Shown here: piece by piece, positions 17,238-25,123 of the stretch
How positions within the stretch are numbered: position 1 is the first letter of the stretch
Layout: the number at the start of each line of letters is the position of its first letter
Position numbers and translations under genes: made by a program
The notes under the pieces: generated by a model
What the model was told of the DNA's origin: nothing
Seen by the model: the letters and a program-made list of their open reading frames with translations, nothing else
The model's database searches: none
DNA from: DATLED01 sp035525495
Lineage (GTDB): Bacteria > Actinomycetota > Acidimicrobiia > Acidimicrobiales > CADCTF01
NCBI GenBank assembly: GCA_035525495.1
Contig: DATLED010000043.1
Coordinates: 1 to 59,551, forward strand
DNA length: 59,551 nt
Direction: 5' to 3'

Positions 17238-17342
17238 AGCTTTGGAGCCCAGGAGTCCCAGTAGAGAACGTCCCAATAACCCGACCGCCGCCTCGTGCGG
17301 GGTCGGGCTACCGGATGGCCCCAACGGACGCCTGGGCTCCTT
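17238..17342 (+). ncRNA. Candidate structured RNA upstream of the DUF4193-like gene
   Basis: The 328-base gap between the M23 gene and the next ORF holds a strong RNA fold. GGAGCCCAGG (17244-17253) pairs perfectly with CCTGGGCTCC (17331-17340). Inside it, CCCGACC (17280-17286) pairs with GGTCGGG (17301-17307), extended by CCGC/GCGG around the loop CTCGT with one bulged G. A promoter lies just upstream. The next gene has its own TACACT box near its ATG, so this may be an independent small RNA rather than a leader. It matches no riboswitch class I can name. Confidence 0.45.
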
Positions 17343-17402
17343 CGCGTCGCGGCGCACAGAGCGACGAGGAGTTCGCGGGTCGGCGCTACACTCCGCGCCG
17401 CC

Positions 17403-17870
17403 ATGGCTGATGACGACGAGGAACTGACCGACGACGACGACGTCGAGGAACCCGAGGAACTCGACGAAGATGACCTCGAGGACCTCGACGAGGACGTCCT
17501 CGCGGACGACGACGACCTCGTCGATGATGCCTTGGTCGACGACGATGACGACGACGCCGTCGAGGTGCCGGTTGCCTCCCCCGCAGCGGCGGTGGGCGAG
17601 ACCGACGACGACGACGACGAGGACGACGACGACCTCGAGCCCGACGACGTGGAGGCCAGCCTCGACGAGATCTTGAAGGAGCGTCTCGTCGTCGTCGAGG
17701 AGGAGGACGACGAGGACGAGGAGACGCCCGACACCGAAGACCGGGCCGAGGCGACGACCAAGGTGCTGCCCAAGCAGCCCGACGAGTTCGTCTGCCAGTC
17801 GTGCTTCCTCGTGAAGCACCCGAGCCAGCTCGCCGATGCCAAGAAGCAGCTCTGCCGGGACTGCGTCTAG
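17403..17870 (+). CDS. Highly acidic DUF4193-like zinc-ribbon protein
   Basis: A 155-residue protein with an Asp/Glu-rich N-terminal ~125 residues (runs such as DDDDDEDDDDLEPDD) and a C-terminal zinc ribbon. The end, PKQPDEFVCQSCFLVKHPSQ followed by QLCRDCV, matches the C terminus of actinobacterial DUF4193 proteins, and SLDEILKER corresponds to their SLEELK motif. DUF4193 members are usually ~100 residues, so the acidic part is expanded. TACACT lies ten bases before the ATG. The acidic arm may mimic nucleic acid or bind a basic partner; this is a guess. Confidence 0.78.
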   Translation: MADDDEELTDDDDVEEPEELDEDDLEDLDEDVLADDDDLVDDALVDDDDDDAVEVPVASPAAAVGETDDDDDEDDDDLEPDDVEASLDEILKERLVVVEEEDDEDEETPDTEDRAEATTKVLPKQPDEFVCQSCFLVKHPSQLADAKKQLCRDCV

Positions 17871-17905
17871 GTCCCTGAGCGAGCACCGCCCCGGAGGTTC
17901 CCCCC

Positions 17906-18451
17906 ATGCCCGCTGAAGACCACAAGACCCCGATCGACACCCTCGTCGAGCTCGGCTTGTACGCCCCGCTCGGACTGGCCCTCGCGGCGAGGGACAGCCT
18001 CCCCGACCTGATCGCCCGGGGCCGCCAGCAGGTGACGTCGCAGGTGGCGCTGGCCCGGATGATGGGCAAGTACGCCGTCTCGGAGGGGGAGAAGGACCTG
18101 CGCAAGCGGGTCGAGGAAGTGAGCTCGACGCTCTCGGCCCTCGGTCTGCTCCCCGAGCCGCACCCCTCCGTCCGGGATCCTCACGTCCCCGCCGGGCCGT
18201 CGAACGACGGGGCGAGCAACGGGTCGACCAATGGCAAGGCTTCGGCGCCCGCGGCGGCCGAGCCGGTCCTCAGCCGCGCCGATCTCGCCATCCCGGGGTA
18301 CGACACGCTGTCCGCCTCCCAGGTCGTGCAGCGCCTCGCGGGACTGACGACCGAGGAGCTCGAGGCGGTGCGGGACTACGAGTCGGGCACCCGCGGCCGG
18401 CGCACGATCCTTTCGAAGATCGGCCAGCTCCAGACCGGCCCGAGCACCTAG
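17906..18451 (+). CDS. Conserved hypothetical protein
   Basis: A 181-residue protein of unknown function. The N-terminal region (TPIDTLVELGLYAPLGLALA, then ARDSLPDLIARGRQQV) is helical. A ~50-residue Ser/Asn/Gly-rich linker follows. The C-terminal motif IPGYDTLSASQVVQRLAGLT-TEELEAVRDYE-RGRRTILSKI looks like a conserved short domain seen in related actinobacterial hypotheticals. It lies 35 bases after the DUF4193-like gene and 2 bases before a GNAT gene. Confidence 0.7.
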   Translation: MPAEDHKTPIDTLVELGLYAPLGLALAARDSLPDLIARGRQQVTSQVALARMMGKYAVSEGEKDLRKRVEEVSSTLSALGLLPEPHPSVRDPHVPAGPSNDGASNGSTNGKASAPAAAEPVLSRADLAIPGYDTLSASQVVQRLAGLTTEELEAVRDYESGTRGRRTILSKIGQLQTGPST

Positions 18452-18453
18452 GC

Positions 18454-18921
18454 GTGGAGGCCGCCCGTCCGGCCACGCCGACCGATGTGCCCGCCCTCGC
18501 CGCCCTCGCCGAGCGCGCCATCGCCGAGCTGGCGCCGACGCGCGGCGGCGCGGTGTTCGTGGCTCGTGAAGGACGGGCCGAGCCGCTGGCGTCCACCTTG
18601 GGCGCCGACGTCGAGGACCCGTCCGTGTGCGTCCTCGTCGGCACGATCGACGCAACACCGGTGGGCTACGCCGTCGGACGTTCCGAGGTGCTGCGGGACG
18701 GCTCCACCCTCGGCGTGATCACCGACCTCTACGTCGAGGCCGGCGGCCGTTCCGTGGGGGTGGGTGAGGCGATGATGGGATCGCTGCTCGACTTCTTCCG
18801 TGAAGCGGGTTGCGCCGGCGTCGACGCCACGGCGTTGCCCGGGAACCGGGCGACGAAGAACTTCTTCGAGGAGTCCGGGTTCACCGCCCGGCTGCTCGTG
18901 ATGCACCACCGACTCGTGTGA
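18454..18921 (+). CDS. GNAT-family N-acetyltransferase
   Basis: A 155-residue acetyltransferase-like protein. The GNAT core is visible as VLVGTIDATPVGYAVGRSE, LGVITDLYVEAGGRSVGVGE (the acetyl-CoA-binding turn is GRSVGVGEAMM) and ALPGNRATKNFFEESGF. The substrate is unknown. GTG 18454 follows the preceding stop by two bases, and the stop overlaps the Nudix gene start, so the three genes are coupled. Confidence 0.82.
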   Translation: MEAARPATPTDVPALAALAERAIAELAPTRGGAVFVAREGRAEPLASTLGADVEDPSVCVLVGTIDATPVGYAVGRSEVLRDGSTLGVITDLYVEAGGRSVGVGEAMMGSLLDFFREAGCAGVDATALPGNRATKNFFEESGFTARLLVMHHRLV

Positions 18922-19319
18922 CCCCCGAGGTGTGCGTCGGCGCGATCGTCGTCGACGAGGACGAGCTGCTGCTGATCCGACGGGGGAGGGGAGCGGCGCA
19001 GGGGACGTGGTCGGTGCCCGGCGGGCGGGTCGAACCCGGAGAGCTGCTCGCGGAGGCGGTCGTGCGGGAGCTCCTCGAGGAGACCGGACTCGAGGGGGTC
19101 TGCGAGGACCTCGTCGGGTGGGCCGAGCGCATCGACGACGACCATCACTTCGTGATCCTCGACTTCCGGGTGACCCTGCTCGAGCGCAGTGTCCCGACCG
19201 CGGGCGACGACGCCGCCGAGGCACGCTGGGTGCCCCTGGCGGACGTCGCGGAGCTCAACCTGGTCGAGGGTCTGGCCGAGTTCCTCCACGATCACGGGAT
19301 CGTGGAGACCATCGTGTGA
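18918..19319 (+). CDS. Nudix hydrolase
   Basis: A 133-residue protein with a complete Nudix box: GGRVEPGELLAEAVV followed by RELLEETGL fits Gx5Ex7REUxEExGU. Such enzymes hydrolyse a nucleoside diphosphate linked to another group; the substrate cannot be predicted here. The short strand VCVGAIVVDEDELLLIRRGR precedes the box, as in MutT-like members. GTG 18918 overlaps the acetyltransferase stop by four bases. It converges on the crotonase gene with a 3-base gap. Confidence 0.88.
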   Translation: MTPEVCVGAIVVDEDELLLIRRGRGAAQGTWSVPGGRVEPGELLAEAVVRELLEETGLEGVCEDLVGWAERIDDDHHFVILDFRVTLLERSVPTAGDDAAEARWVPLADVAELNLVEGLAEFLHDHGIVETIV

Positions 19320-19322
19320 GTG

Positions 19323-20093
19323 TCAGCGGCCCTTCCATTGGGGGGCGCGCTTCTCGATGAAGGCGAGGGGGCCTTCGGAGAAGTCCTCGGACTGGGCGAC
19401 CTTGCCGAAGGCGGCGGTCGATGCGGCCCAGAGCTCGTCCTCGGTCGCGGTGCCCAGCGACTGCAGCACCACCTTGCGGCTCTCGCGCACGGCGAGGGGG
19501 GCGTTCACGCAGATGCGCTCGGCCAGCGCGACGGCGGTGTCGACCGCCTGGCCGGCCTCGCAGAGCTCGTTGACGAGGCCGAGGTCGTAGGCCCGCTGGG
19601 CGCTGATGGGGTCGCCCGTGAGCGCGAGCTCGAGGGCGATCTTGGTGGGGAGCGCCTGGGGGAGGCGGAACAGGCCGCCGCCGGCGGCGACGAGGCTGCG
19701 CTTGACCTCGGGGATGCCGAACTCCGCGGCGCTGCTGGCGACGATGAGGTCACACGCGAGGGCGATCTCGCACCCGCCGGCGAAGGCCCGTCCATCGACC
19801 GCCGCGATGATCGGCTTCTCGCGCTCACGACGAACCAGTCCGGCGAAGCCACCCCGCTGGGTGTTGAGGCCGGCCGCCTGTCCGCTGCTGATCGCCTTGA
19901 GGTCGGCGCCCGCGCAGAAGACGGTGCCGGCGCCGGTCAGGACCCCGACCCAGGTCTCGTCGTCGGCCTCGATCTTGTCGATGGCCTCCTCGATCCCCGA
20001 CGCCACCTCGCCGTTGACGGCGTTGCGGGCTTCCGGACGGTTGATGGTGAGGACGGCGACGTGTCCCCGCTGCTCGTATTCGACGATGGCCAT
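19323..20093 (-). CDS. Enoyl-CoA hydratase/isomerase (crotonase) family protein
   Basis: A 256-residue crotonase. The N-terminal strand VAVLTINRPEARNAVNGE and the oxyanion-hole segments CAGADLKAISSG and GGCEIALACDLIVAS are present. AAEFGIPEVKRSLVAAGGGL carries a Glu at the usual first catalytic position, and LALTGDPISAQRAYDLGLVN follows. The second catalytic Glu position (AAGGG rather than PGAGG) differs from true hydratases, so isomerase or another acyl-CoA reaction is possible. It is probably involved in fatty-acid or amino-acid catabolism. The start is ATG 20093. Confidence 0.88.
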   Translation of the reverse strand: MAIVEYEQRGHVAVLTINRPEARNAVNGEVASGIEEAIDKIEADDETWVGVLTGAGTVFCAGADLKAISSGQAAGLNTQRGGFAGLVRREREKPIIAAVDGRAFAGGCEIALACDLIVASSAAEFGIPEVKRSLVAAGGGLFRLPQALPTKIALELALTGDPISAQRAYDLGLVNELCEAGQAVDTAVALAERICVNAPLAVRESRKVVLQSLGTATEDELWAASTAAFGKVAQSEDFSEGPLAFIEKRAPQWKGR

Positions 20094-20158
20094 AGTGGCC
20101 GGACGATACTCCGGGAGGTCCGCCCCCTCCCAGAAGGATGACGGTACGGTTACGACCG

Positions 20159-20368
20159 GTGGCTGACCAGCAGGGACACCTCGCCTGTCCGTTCTGCAAC
20201 TCCTACGACGTGAGCCGATTGTTCATCGCCTCGCTCAAGATGGACAGCTGCGAGTGCATCACGTGCGGTGCCCGGTGGGATGAGGACGCCCGGAGCGGCG
20301 AGTACAAGGGGCGGGCGAACCGGTCGTCGGTGCTCCTGCCACGCCAGCAGCCGTCGTCGTCGTCCTGA
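20159..20368 (+). CDS. Small zinc-ribbon protein
   Basis: A 69-residue protein with CPFC near residue 10 and CECITC near residue 32, a four-Cys zinc ribbon. It ends in a Ser-rich tail. GTG 20159 is preferred because TACGGT ends eight bases upstream (leaderless pattern); ATG 20138 would add seven residues that overlap that box. The stop overlaps the apparent CTG start of the HAD gene by three bases. No family name is recognised. Confidence 0.62.
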   Translation: MADQQGHLACPFCNSYDVSRLFIASLKMDSCECITCGARWDEDARSGEYKGRANRSSVLLPRQQPSSSS

Positions 20369-20913
20369 CGCCGATCTTCGATCTCGACGGGACGCTGCTC
20401 GACTCCGATGTCGCGCTGGCGGCTCCGTTCGTGGCCTTGGGGGTTCCCGCCGACGAGGTGACCTTCGGGCACGTCGTCGCCGAGGAGTGCACGCGGCTCG
20501 GGCTCTCGTTGACGGACTACATCGAGCGCTACGACGTGACTGCCGCGCAGCCCTTCGCCGGCGTCGCCGAGCTGGTGTCCTCGTTGGGACGGTGGGCGGT
20601 GTGCTCCAACAAGGTGCGGGCGAGCGGATCGGCCGAGCTCGACCGGCTCGGGTGGACGCCGGACGTGGCGCTCTTCGCCGAGGACTTCGGCGGCGGTCCG
20701 AAGCGGCTCGGTCCGGTGCTGGAGCGGCTGATGATCGGGGACCGGGGGGACGTCGTGTTCGTCGGCGACACCGCCCACGATCGGGTCTGCGCCGCCGATG
20801 CGGGAGTCACGTTCGCATTGGCCGCCTGGAACCCGCGGGCCGCGGGACTGGCAACGGCGCGGGACCTCGTCTTCGACCAGCCCGGCGACCTTCTCGCGTA
20901 CCTGGCGCGCTGA
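20365..20913 (+). CDS. HAD-superfamily phosphatase with apparent CTG start
   Basis: A 182-residue HAD hydrolase. Motif I, FDLDGTLLDSD, lies at residues 5-15 when translation starts at CTG 20365. Motif II is VCSNK, motif III is the Lys of GPKRLGPV, and motif IV is VFVGDTAHD. The first ordinary start, GTG 20431, would delete motif I and the catalytic Asp. Reading upstream in frame, no ATG, GTG or TTG occurs back to the stop at 20281. CTG 20365 sits in a CTGA overlap with the preceding stop, the geometry of a coupled start. Substrate unknown (phosphoglycolate-type phosphatases are similar). Confidence 0.75.
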   Translation: MTPIFDLDGTLLDSDVALAAPFVALGVPADEVTFGHVVAEECTRLGLSLTDYIERYDVTAAQPFAGVAELVSSLGRWAVCSNKVRASGSAELDRLGWTPDVALFAEDFGGGPKRLGPVLERLMIGDRGDVVFVGDTAHDRVCAADAGVTFALAAWNPRAAGLATARDLVFDQPGDLLAYLAR

Positions 20914-20930
20914 CCTCCGCATTCGGAGGT
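20913..20930. terminator. Hairpin between convergent genes
   Basis: ACCTCCG and CGGAGGT form a perfect 7-bp stem with loop CATT, at the stop of the HAD gene and 20 bases from the 3' end of the converging RGG-rich gene. There is no strong T-run on either strand. Confidence 0.45.
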
Positions 20931-20950
20931 GCGCCCCAAACGACCGCCGC

Positions 20951-22732
20951 CTAGGACTCGCCGGCTCCCGGACCGGATCCGTCGACGGTGACGGACGCAT
21001 CGCTCGGCGCCTCGACGCCGTCGGCCGCGGGCGCGGCGGAGGGCTCGGCCGGCGCGACCGGGTCGGTCGCTTCGGGCGGCGTGGGGATGTCGCCAGGCGG
21101 GTCGTCGTTGACCGGGGTCGGCGGTGCCGGCGACTGCTCGGTCGTCTCGTTGACGATCGGGGCAGGCGCGGCCGACACCTCGGGCGCCGGGGCCTGTGGC
21201 GGACGCGGTTGTTGCGGGGGGCGAGGTCCGGCACCGCCACCGCGACCTCCCTGGGTGGGTTTCGGCGGGATGCGGCGGACGGGACCGGGGGGCGGTGGCA
21301 TCGAGATGCCGAGGAGCGTCGTCAGCGCGGGGATGCGGCCGGCCTGCTGGCGCGCCGCGTTCAGAAGCGCCTCGCCGGGGTTCTCCGGCAGCGCCGCCGG
21401 CTTCACAGTGGTGCGAACGGGAGAAGCGGCGACGGCCTCGAGCAGCGCCGCCCAGCGGTCATGCGGGGTGTCGGCGGCCATCGCCTCGGACGCCGTGCCC
21501 GACAGACGCAGCGCCAGATCCGAGGGGAAGCGCATCGATGGGTCCGGAGGACGGGACGCCACCCGCAGTGCCCGCACGAGCCGGTTGTCGTCGAGCGCGG
21601 AGGCGATCTCGGCGATCCAATCGTCCTGCTGCTTCTTGACCCGCCGCTCGAGCGCCTCCCGCAGCGATGCTGCCAACGTGCGGGTCTCGTCGTCGCGGGC
21701 GGCGGCATCGGCGCCGCTGACCACGGACCGCAGATCGCGCAACCCGATCTCGTCCACGTCGGTCATGGCCGCCTCGGCGCGATCCCGCCACTCAGCCGTC
21801 TTGAGCTTCGGCAACAGCTCCTCCGCCAGGGCCACCAGCGGGCCGGGCTTGATCTCGGGCTGACCCGCCGCCTTGGCCGTGTTGTTCTGCTCCTCGAGAG
21901 CGCGCCGCACCGCGGGGATGCCACCGCGGAGGACCTGTTCGGCCACGGGACGCTGCTCCGGTGACAGGCTCTCGAGCACCGCCGCCCGATGGGTGTTGGC
22001 CGGGTTGAGGCGCTTCGGACGAGGCTTGCCGACGCCCTCGCCACCACCCTCACGACCGGGACCGCGGTCGGGCCGATCGCGGCGCGTCGCTCCACCACCC
22101 TCACGGGCGGGCCGCTGACCGCCACGGCGATCCGCCGTCGGTCCACCGGTCCCGAGTGCCGCGTCCTGGCGGGGGCGTCCACCGCGGTCGCCCCGCTCGC
22201 CACGGTCCCGTCCGCCTCGACCGCCTCGATCGCCTCGCGGCTCCCGCTCGGCGCCGCCCGCAGGTGCCGGCGGCGCGACCTTCGCCCGCCAGTCCGCTGT
22301 CGGACGCGGGCCGCCCCGGTTGCCGCCGCGATCTCCGCCGCGGCCACCGGCGCCGCCACCACCACCTGGGCCACCGCGGCCACCGTCGCGTCCACCGGCG
22401 ACGCCGCCGGAGCGCTCGCCGTAGGGATCCCGATCGCGCCCGCCGGCGCGCTCCTTCCAGTTGGTGATCACCGGCTGGAAGTCCTCGTCACCCCGCGTCG
22501 CCTCGAGCAGGCCGGACCGACCGGCCTTTGCCTTCGGCGGCGTCACCGACGTGATCGTGATGCCGTCGACGTCGAAGTCGGCCTCGGCGGTCAGCACGTC
22601 GCCGACCTTGGCCCCCGCGTACAGCAGCCCGGAAGCCACGACGCCTTTGGGTTGGCGCGCGCCGGCGGCACGCCATGTCCAGGTGCCATCATCCCGCGCG
22701 CTGGTCAGCTCGACGTCGATCCTGCGGGGCAT
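20951..22732 (-). CDS. RGG-rich, helical conserved hypothetical protein
   Basis: A 593-residue protein in three parts. Residues ~1-85 look like a small beta domain (VGDVLTAEADFDVDGITITS). Residues ~100-235 are extremely Gly/Arg/Asp-rich with RGG-like repeats (GGRGGDRGGNRGGPR), typical of flexible RNA-binding tails. Residues ~240-500 are helical (RPVAEQVLRGGIPAVRRALE, then LRDLRSVVSGADAAARDDET). The C-terminal ~90 residues are Pro/Ala-rich. I know of no function; RNA binding is inferred from composition. It lies 12 bases after xerC/D on the same strand. Confidence 0.72.
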   Translation of the reverse strand: MPRRIDVELTSARDDGTWTWRAAGARQPKGVVASGLLYAGAKVGDVLTAEADFDVDGITITSVTPPKAKAGRSGLLEATRGDEDFQPVITNWKERAGGRDRDPYGERSGGVAGGRDGGRGGPGGGGGAGGRGGDRGGNRGGPRPTADWRAKVAPPAPAGGAEREPRGDRGGRGGRDRGERGDRGGRPRQDAALGTGGPTADRRGGQRPAREGGGATRRDRPDRGPGREGGGEGVGKPRPKRLNPANTHRAAVLESLSPEQRPVAEQVLRGGIPAVRRALEEQNNTAKAAGQPEIKPGPLVALAEELLPKLKTAEWRDRAEAAMTDVDEIGLRDLRSVVSGADAAARDDETRTLAASLREALERRVKKQQDDWIAEIASALDDNRLVRALRVASRPPDPSMRFPSDLALRLSGTASEAMAADTPHDRWAALLEAVAASPVRTTVKPAALPENPGEALLNAARQQAGRIPALTTLLGISMPPPPGPVRRIPPKPTQGGRGGGAGPRPPQQPRPPQAPAPEVSAAPAPIVNETTEQSPAPPTPVNDDPPGDIPTPPEATDPVAPAEPSAAPAADGVEAPSDASVTVDGSGPGAGES

Positions 22733-22744
22733 AAGGCTTCCAAG

Positions 22745-23824
22745 CTACAAGATCTCCGCCCGGCGACCTCCTCCGCTCAACGGGTGCAGCTGCATCGCCG
22801 CGGCGATCTCCTCGTCGGCCACCTCCGTGTAGATCTGCGTCGTGGCCAGGCTGGCGTGCCCGAGCGCGACCTGCAGCTGCCGCAGCGAGAACGCCCCCTC
22901 GCGCAGGCCCAGCGTGGCGAACGTGTGGCGCAGCGCGTGCACACGGATCCCCGCCTGACGGGCCCCGACGCGCCGCAGCAGCCGGTCGACGACATAGGCG
23001 ACGGACTCGCGGCTCGACTCGACGGTGTGGCCGACGACGTCCCCGGCGCGGTTCTTCACCGGACGCGGCCGCGACGACACGATCACCGTGCGTGCGTCGA
23101 GGCCGAGCCCGTCGAGGCGCTTCCGCCGTGTCGGCAGGTAGGACGCCAGCGCCTCGCGCACCACCGGCGGCACGCCGAGGCGGCGTTCCTTGTCGCCCTT
23201 GCCCCGCACGACGAGCGCGTCGGGCGGATCGCCGAGCAGCTGGTCGAGGCGGAGCGTCGCGATCTCCTCGAGCCGGAGTCCGCACGCCAGGGCCAGGGCG
23301 ATGATGAGCTCGTCGCGCTCAGGCCACCGAGAGCCCTGTCCGGATTGGTCGAGGGCATCGCCCGCCATCTCCCGGGTCAACGCCTTCGGCATCCGCTTGC
23401 GCCGCCGGGGGGCTTCGAGCTTGGCCGAAGGATCCGCCGGGATCCGGTCGGTGGTGTAGCACCACGAGAAGAAGGTGCGAACGGCGGCCGTGCGGCGGGC
23501 GACCGTCGCCGGCGCCCGTTCCTCGGGGGCACGGTGGGGGTTGGTGCGGAAGCGGGGGTCGGGTCGGGTGCGGAACTCGGCGATGGCCTCGTCGAGCTCG
23601 TCGAAGGTGACGGTCGCGAGCTCGAGGGCGTCGAAGGCGCCGAGCCGCTCCTCCGTGGTCGGTGCTCCTCCGCCGGGGGAGAGGAGCCCCTTGATGACGG
23701 CGACCGAGGTCATCGTGTCGTCGAGGTCGGCTCGGTAGGCGGCGAGGGTGCGGCTCGACCGTCCGGCGTTGGCCAGTCGCTGGAGCCACCGCTCCAGCGT
23801 CGGTCCGTAGGTCGCCGTCGACAT
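22745..23824 (-). CDS. Tyrosine recombinase (XerC/XerD-like)
   Basis: A 359-residue site-specific recombinase with the full catalytic set: Arg184 (CGLRLEEIATL), Lys209 (VRGKGDKERRLGVP), His296 and Arg299 (VHALRHTFATL), His323 (LGHASLATTQ) and Tyr332 (IYTEVADEEI). The N-terminal ~145 residues form the SAM-like core-binding domain. It may be a chromosome-dimer resolvase or a stray integrase; no att sites or phage genes surround it, so a housekeeping Xer role is favoured. ATG 23824 is chosen as the start; a longer in-frame ORF upstream has no recombinase similarity. Confidence 0.87.
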   Translation of the reverse strand: MSTATYGPTLERWLQRLANAGRSSRTLAAYRADLDDTMTSVAVIKGLLSPGGGAPTTEERLGAFDALELATVTFDELDEAIAEFRTRPDPRFRTNPHRAPEERAPATVARRTAAVRTFFSWCYTTDRIPADPSAKLEAPRRRKRMPKALTREMAGDALDQSGQGSRWPERDELIIALALACGLRLEEIATLRLDQLLGDPPDALVVRGKGDKERRLGVPPVVREALASYLPTRRKRLDGLGLDARTVIVSSRPRPVKNRAGDVVGHTVESSRESVAYVVDRLLRRVGARQAGIRVHALRHTFATLGLREGAFSLRQLQVALGHASLATTQIYTEVADEEIAAAMQLHPLSGGGRRAEIL

Positions 23825-23865
23825 CGCCCGACCAGCGTGACCGCTCCGAGGAGCCCCGCGGTGGA

Positions 23866-23871
23866 TAGCGT
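23866..23871 (+). promoter_or_regulatory. Probable -10 box of a leaderless gene (start 23879)
   Basis: TAGCGT ends seven bases before GTG 23879 in the 54-base gap between two divergent genes. Confidence 0.5.
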
Positions 23872-23878
23872 TTCGTTT

Positions 23879-24238
23879 GTGACGAAACCCATGGACAGGG
23901 AAGCAAGCCGGAAGTGTGGGTGGTGCAGCCGTCTCCTGCCGCCGCCGGCGTCGACCGGCCGTCCGCGGAAGTATTGCCGGGACGTCTGTCGCCAGCGGGA
24001 CTTCGAAGCCCGCCAGCGGGCCCTCGAGGTCGGTCTCACCGAGGCGGAGCTCGTCGTCACCCGTCGGGACCTCGAGGAGCTCCACGACCAGCTGTACGTG
24101 TTGGAGGCCGCCATCGAGGACGTGGAACGGGATCTCGCCGGCTCACCGTCGAACCAGGACTACATCGACGCCGTGGCCTGGCTCCTGCAGGCCGCCCGTC
24201 CCCTCGCCGCCTTTCCCTACAAAAGAGTGATTCTGTAG
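23879..24238 (+). CDS. Small zinc-finger and coiled-coil protein
   Basis: A 119-residue protein. The first ~50 residues hold a Cys cluster (KCGWCSRLL, then KYCRDVCRQRDFEARQRA) resembling the short zinc fingers in actinobacterial hypothetical proteins. Residues ~60-90 (LEELHDQLYVLEAAIEDVER) are a coiled coil. GTG 23879 fits the leaderless box; ATG 23891 (MDREASRK) is an in-frame alternative. It is transcribed divergently from the recombinase. Function unknown; DNA or RNA binding is possible. Confidence 0.65.
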   Translation: MTKPMDREASRKCGWCSRLLPPPASTGRPRKYCRDVCRQRDFEARQRALEVGLTEAELVVTRRDLEELHDQLYVLEAAIEDVERDLAGSPSNQDYIDAVAWLLQAARPLAAFPYKRVIL

Positions 24239-24258
24239 GGAGACGGGGCGGGTACCCC

Positions 24259-24618
24259 CTACTTCAGCAGGCGGAGGTTGACCGGGTAGCGGTACGTGGT
24301 GCCGTTGTTCACGGCGACGGCCGCCATGATCATCATGATCACCGACGCGATCCAGATGATCGGCAGCAGCAACAGGCCGATCAGCACGACGACCAGCACC
24401 GAGGCCACCACGTAGGCGATCGCCAGGGTGATCTGGAAGTTCAGCGCTTCCCGCGACTCCTCCTTCACGAAGGAGGACTCGGTGCCCTTGGTCAGGTAGA
24501 CGACGAGCGCCGGCAGGAAGCCGAAGAAGATCCCACCCGCGTGCGCGATCAGGCTCATCGTCTTCTCATCGGACGTCGGGACCGCGGGGAATGCCCCGCC
24601 TACACCCTCGACAGACAT
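24259..24618 (-). CDS. DUF4870 membrane protein
   Basis: A 119-residue protein with about three membrane helices. DEKTMSLIAHAGGIFFGFLP, FVKEESREALNFQITLAIAY and IIWIASVIMMIMAAVAVNNG are the usual blocks of the DUF4870 (Tic20-like) family. Function is unknown. ATG 24618 (MSVEGVGG) is preferred over a GTG six codons upstream. It is last in a row of three minus-strand small membrane genes with the two RDD genes. Confidence 0.82.
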   Translation of the reverse strand: MSVEGVGGAFPAVPTSDEKTMSLIAHAGGIFFGFLPALVVYLTKGTESSFVKEESREALNFQITLAIAYVVASVLVVVLIGLLLLPIIWIASVIMMIMAAVAVNNGTTYRYPVNLRLLK

Positions 24619-24676
24619 GACTGCTCCTGTTCTCACCCGCCCGCCACGGGGGGTGTGGTTGCGACGGTACCGGAAC

Positions 24677-25123
24677 TCAGGCCGGCACGACGACGGTCTT
24701 GGAGACCTTGTCCCCCAAGGTCTGACGTTGTGCGTCGAAGAAGGGGAACAGCCAGAACAGCCCGCAGATCCCGTTCACGAAGTTCCGGGCGAACGCCATC
24801 CCGAACCCGACAGGCTGCCCGCCATTCTCGAGGCCGACGAGCTTGACGTTCTGCATCCTCTTGCCGATCGTCTGACCGGTGGTCCCCTCCTGGTACACCT
24901 GCCAGAACCAGAAGCCGAGGTAGGCGACGAACCCGAGGAGCCCGAACAGCGCGCCCAAGGCGTCGCTGATCGCGCTCAGGAGGGCGCCGACCACAGCGAA
25001 CACGAGGAACATGGCCACGTAGGCGCCCACCCAGTCGATGAGGAAGGCGACGACGCGCGGCCCGATCTCGGCAAGCTGCGGTGTCCCGCCCACTCCGGGC
25101 GGAATGGGCGGGAGCTCGCTCAT
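24677..25123 (-). CDS. RDD family membrane protein
   Basis: A 148-residue protein with three membrane helices and the RDD motifs GPRVVAFLIDWVGAYVAMFL and TTGQTIGKRMQNVKLVGLEN, ending FFDAQRQTLGDKVSKTVVV. It is a paralogue of the gene just upstream, whose stop it overlaps by four bases (ATGA). RDD proteins are proposed transporters, with sodium/proton exchange in a few cases; the role here is unknown. Confidence 0.87.
   Translation of the reverse strand: MSELPPIPPGVGGTPQLAEIGPRVVAFLIDWVGAYVAMFLVFAVVGALLSAISDALGALFGLLGFVAYLGFWFWQVYQEGTTGQTIGKRMQNVKLVGLENGGQPVGFGMAFARNFVNGICGLFWLFPFFDAQRQTLGDKVSKTVVVPA

Noticed and set aside
17238..17342. ZTP riboswitch for the RNA near 17300
   Set aside because: The 3' CGCCTGGGC recalls the ZTP (pfl) consensus, but the 5' conserved strand is missing and the downstream gene is not a folate or purine gene.
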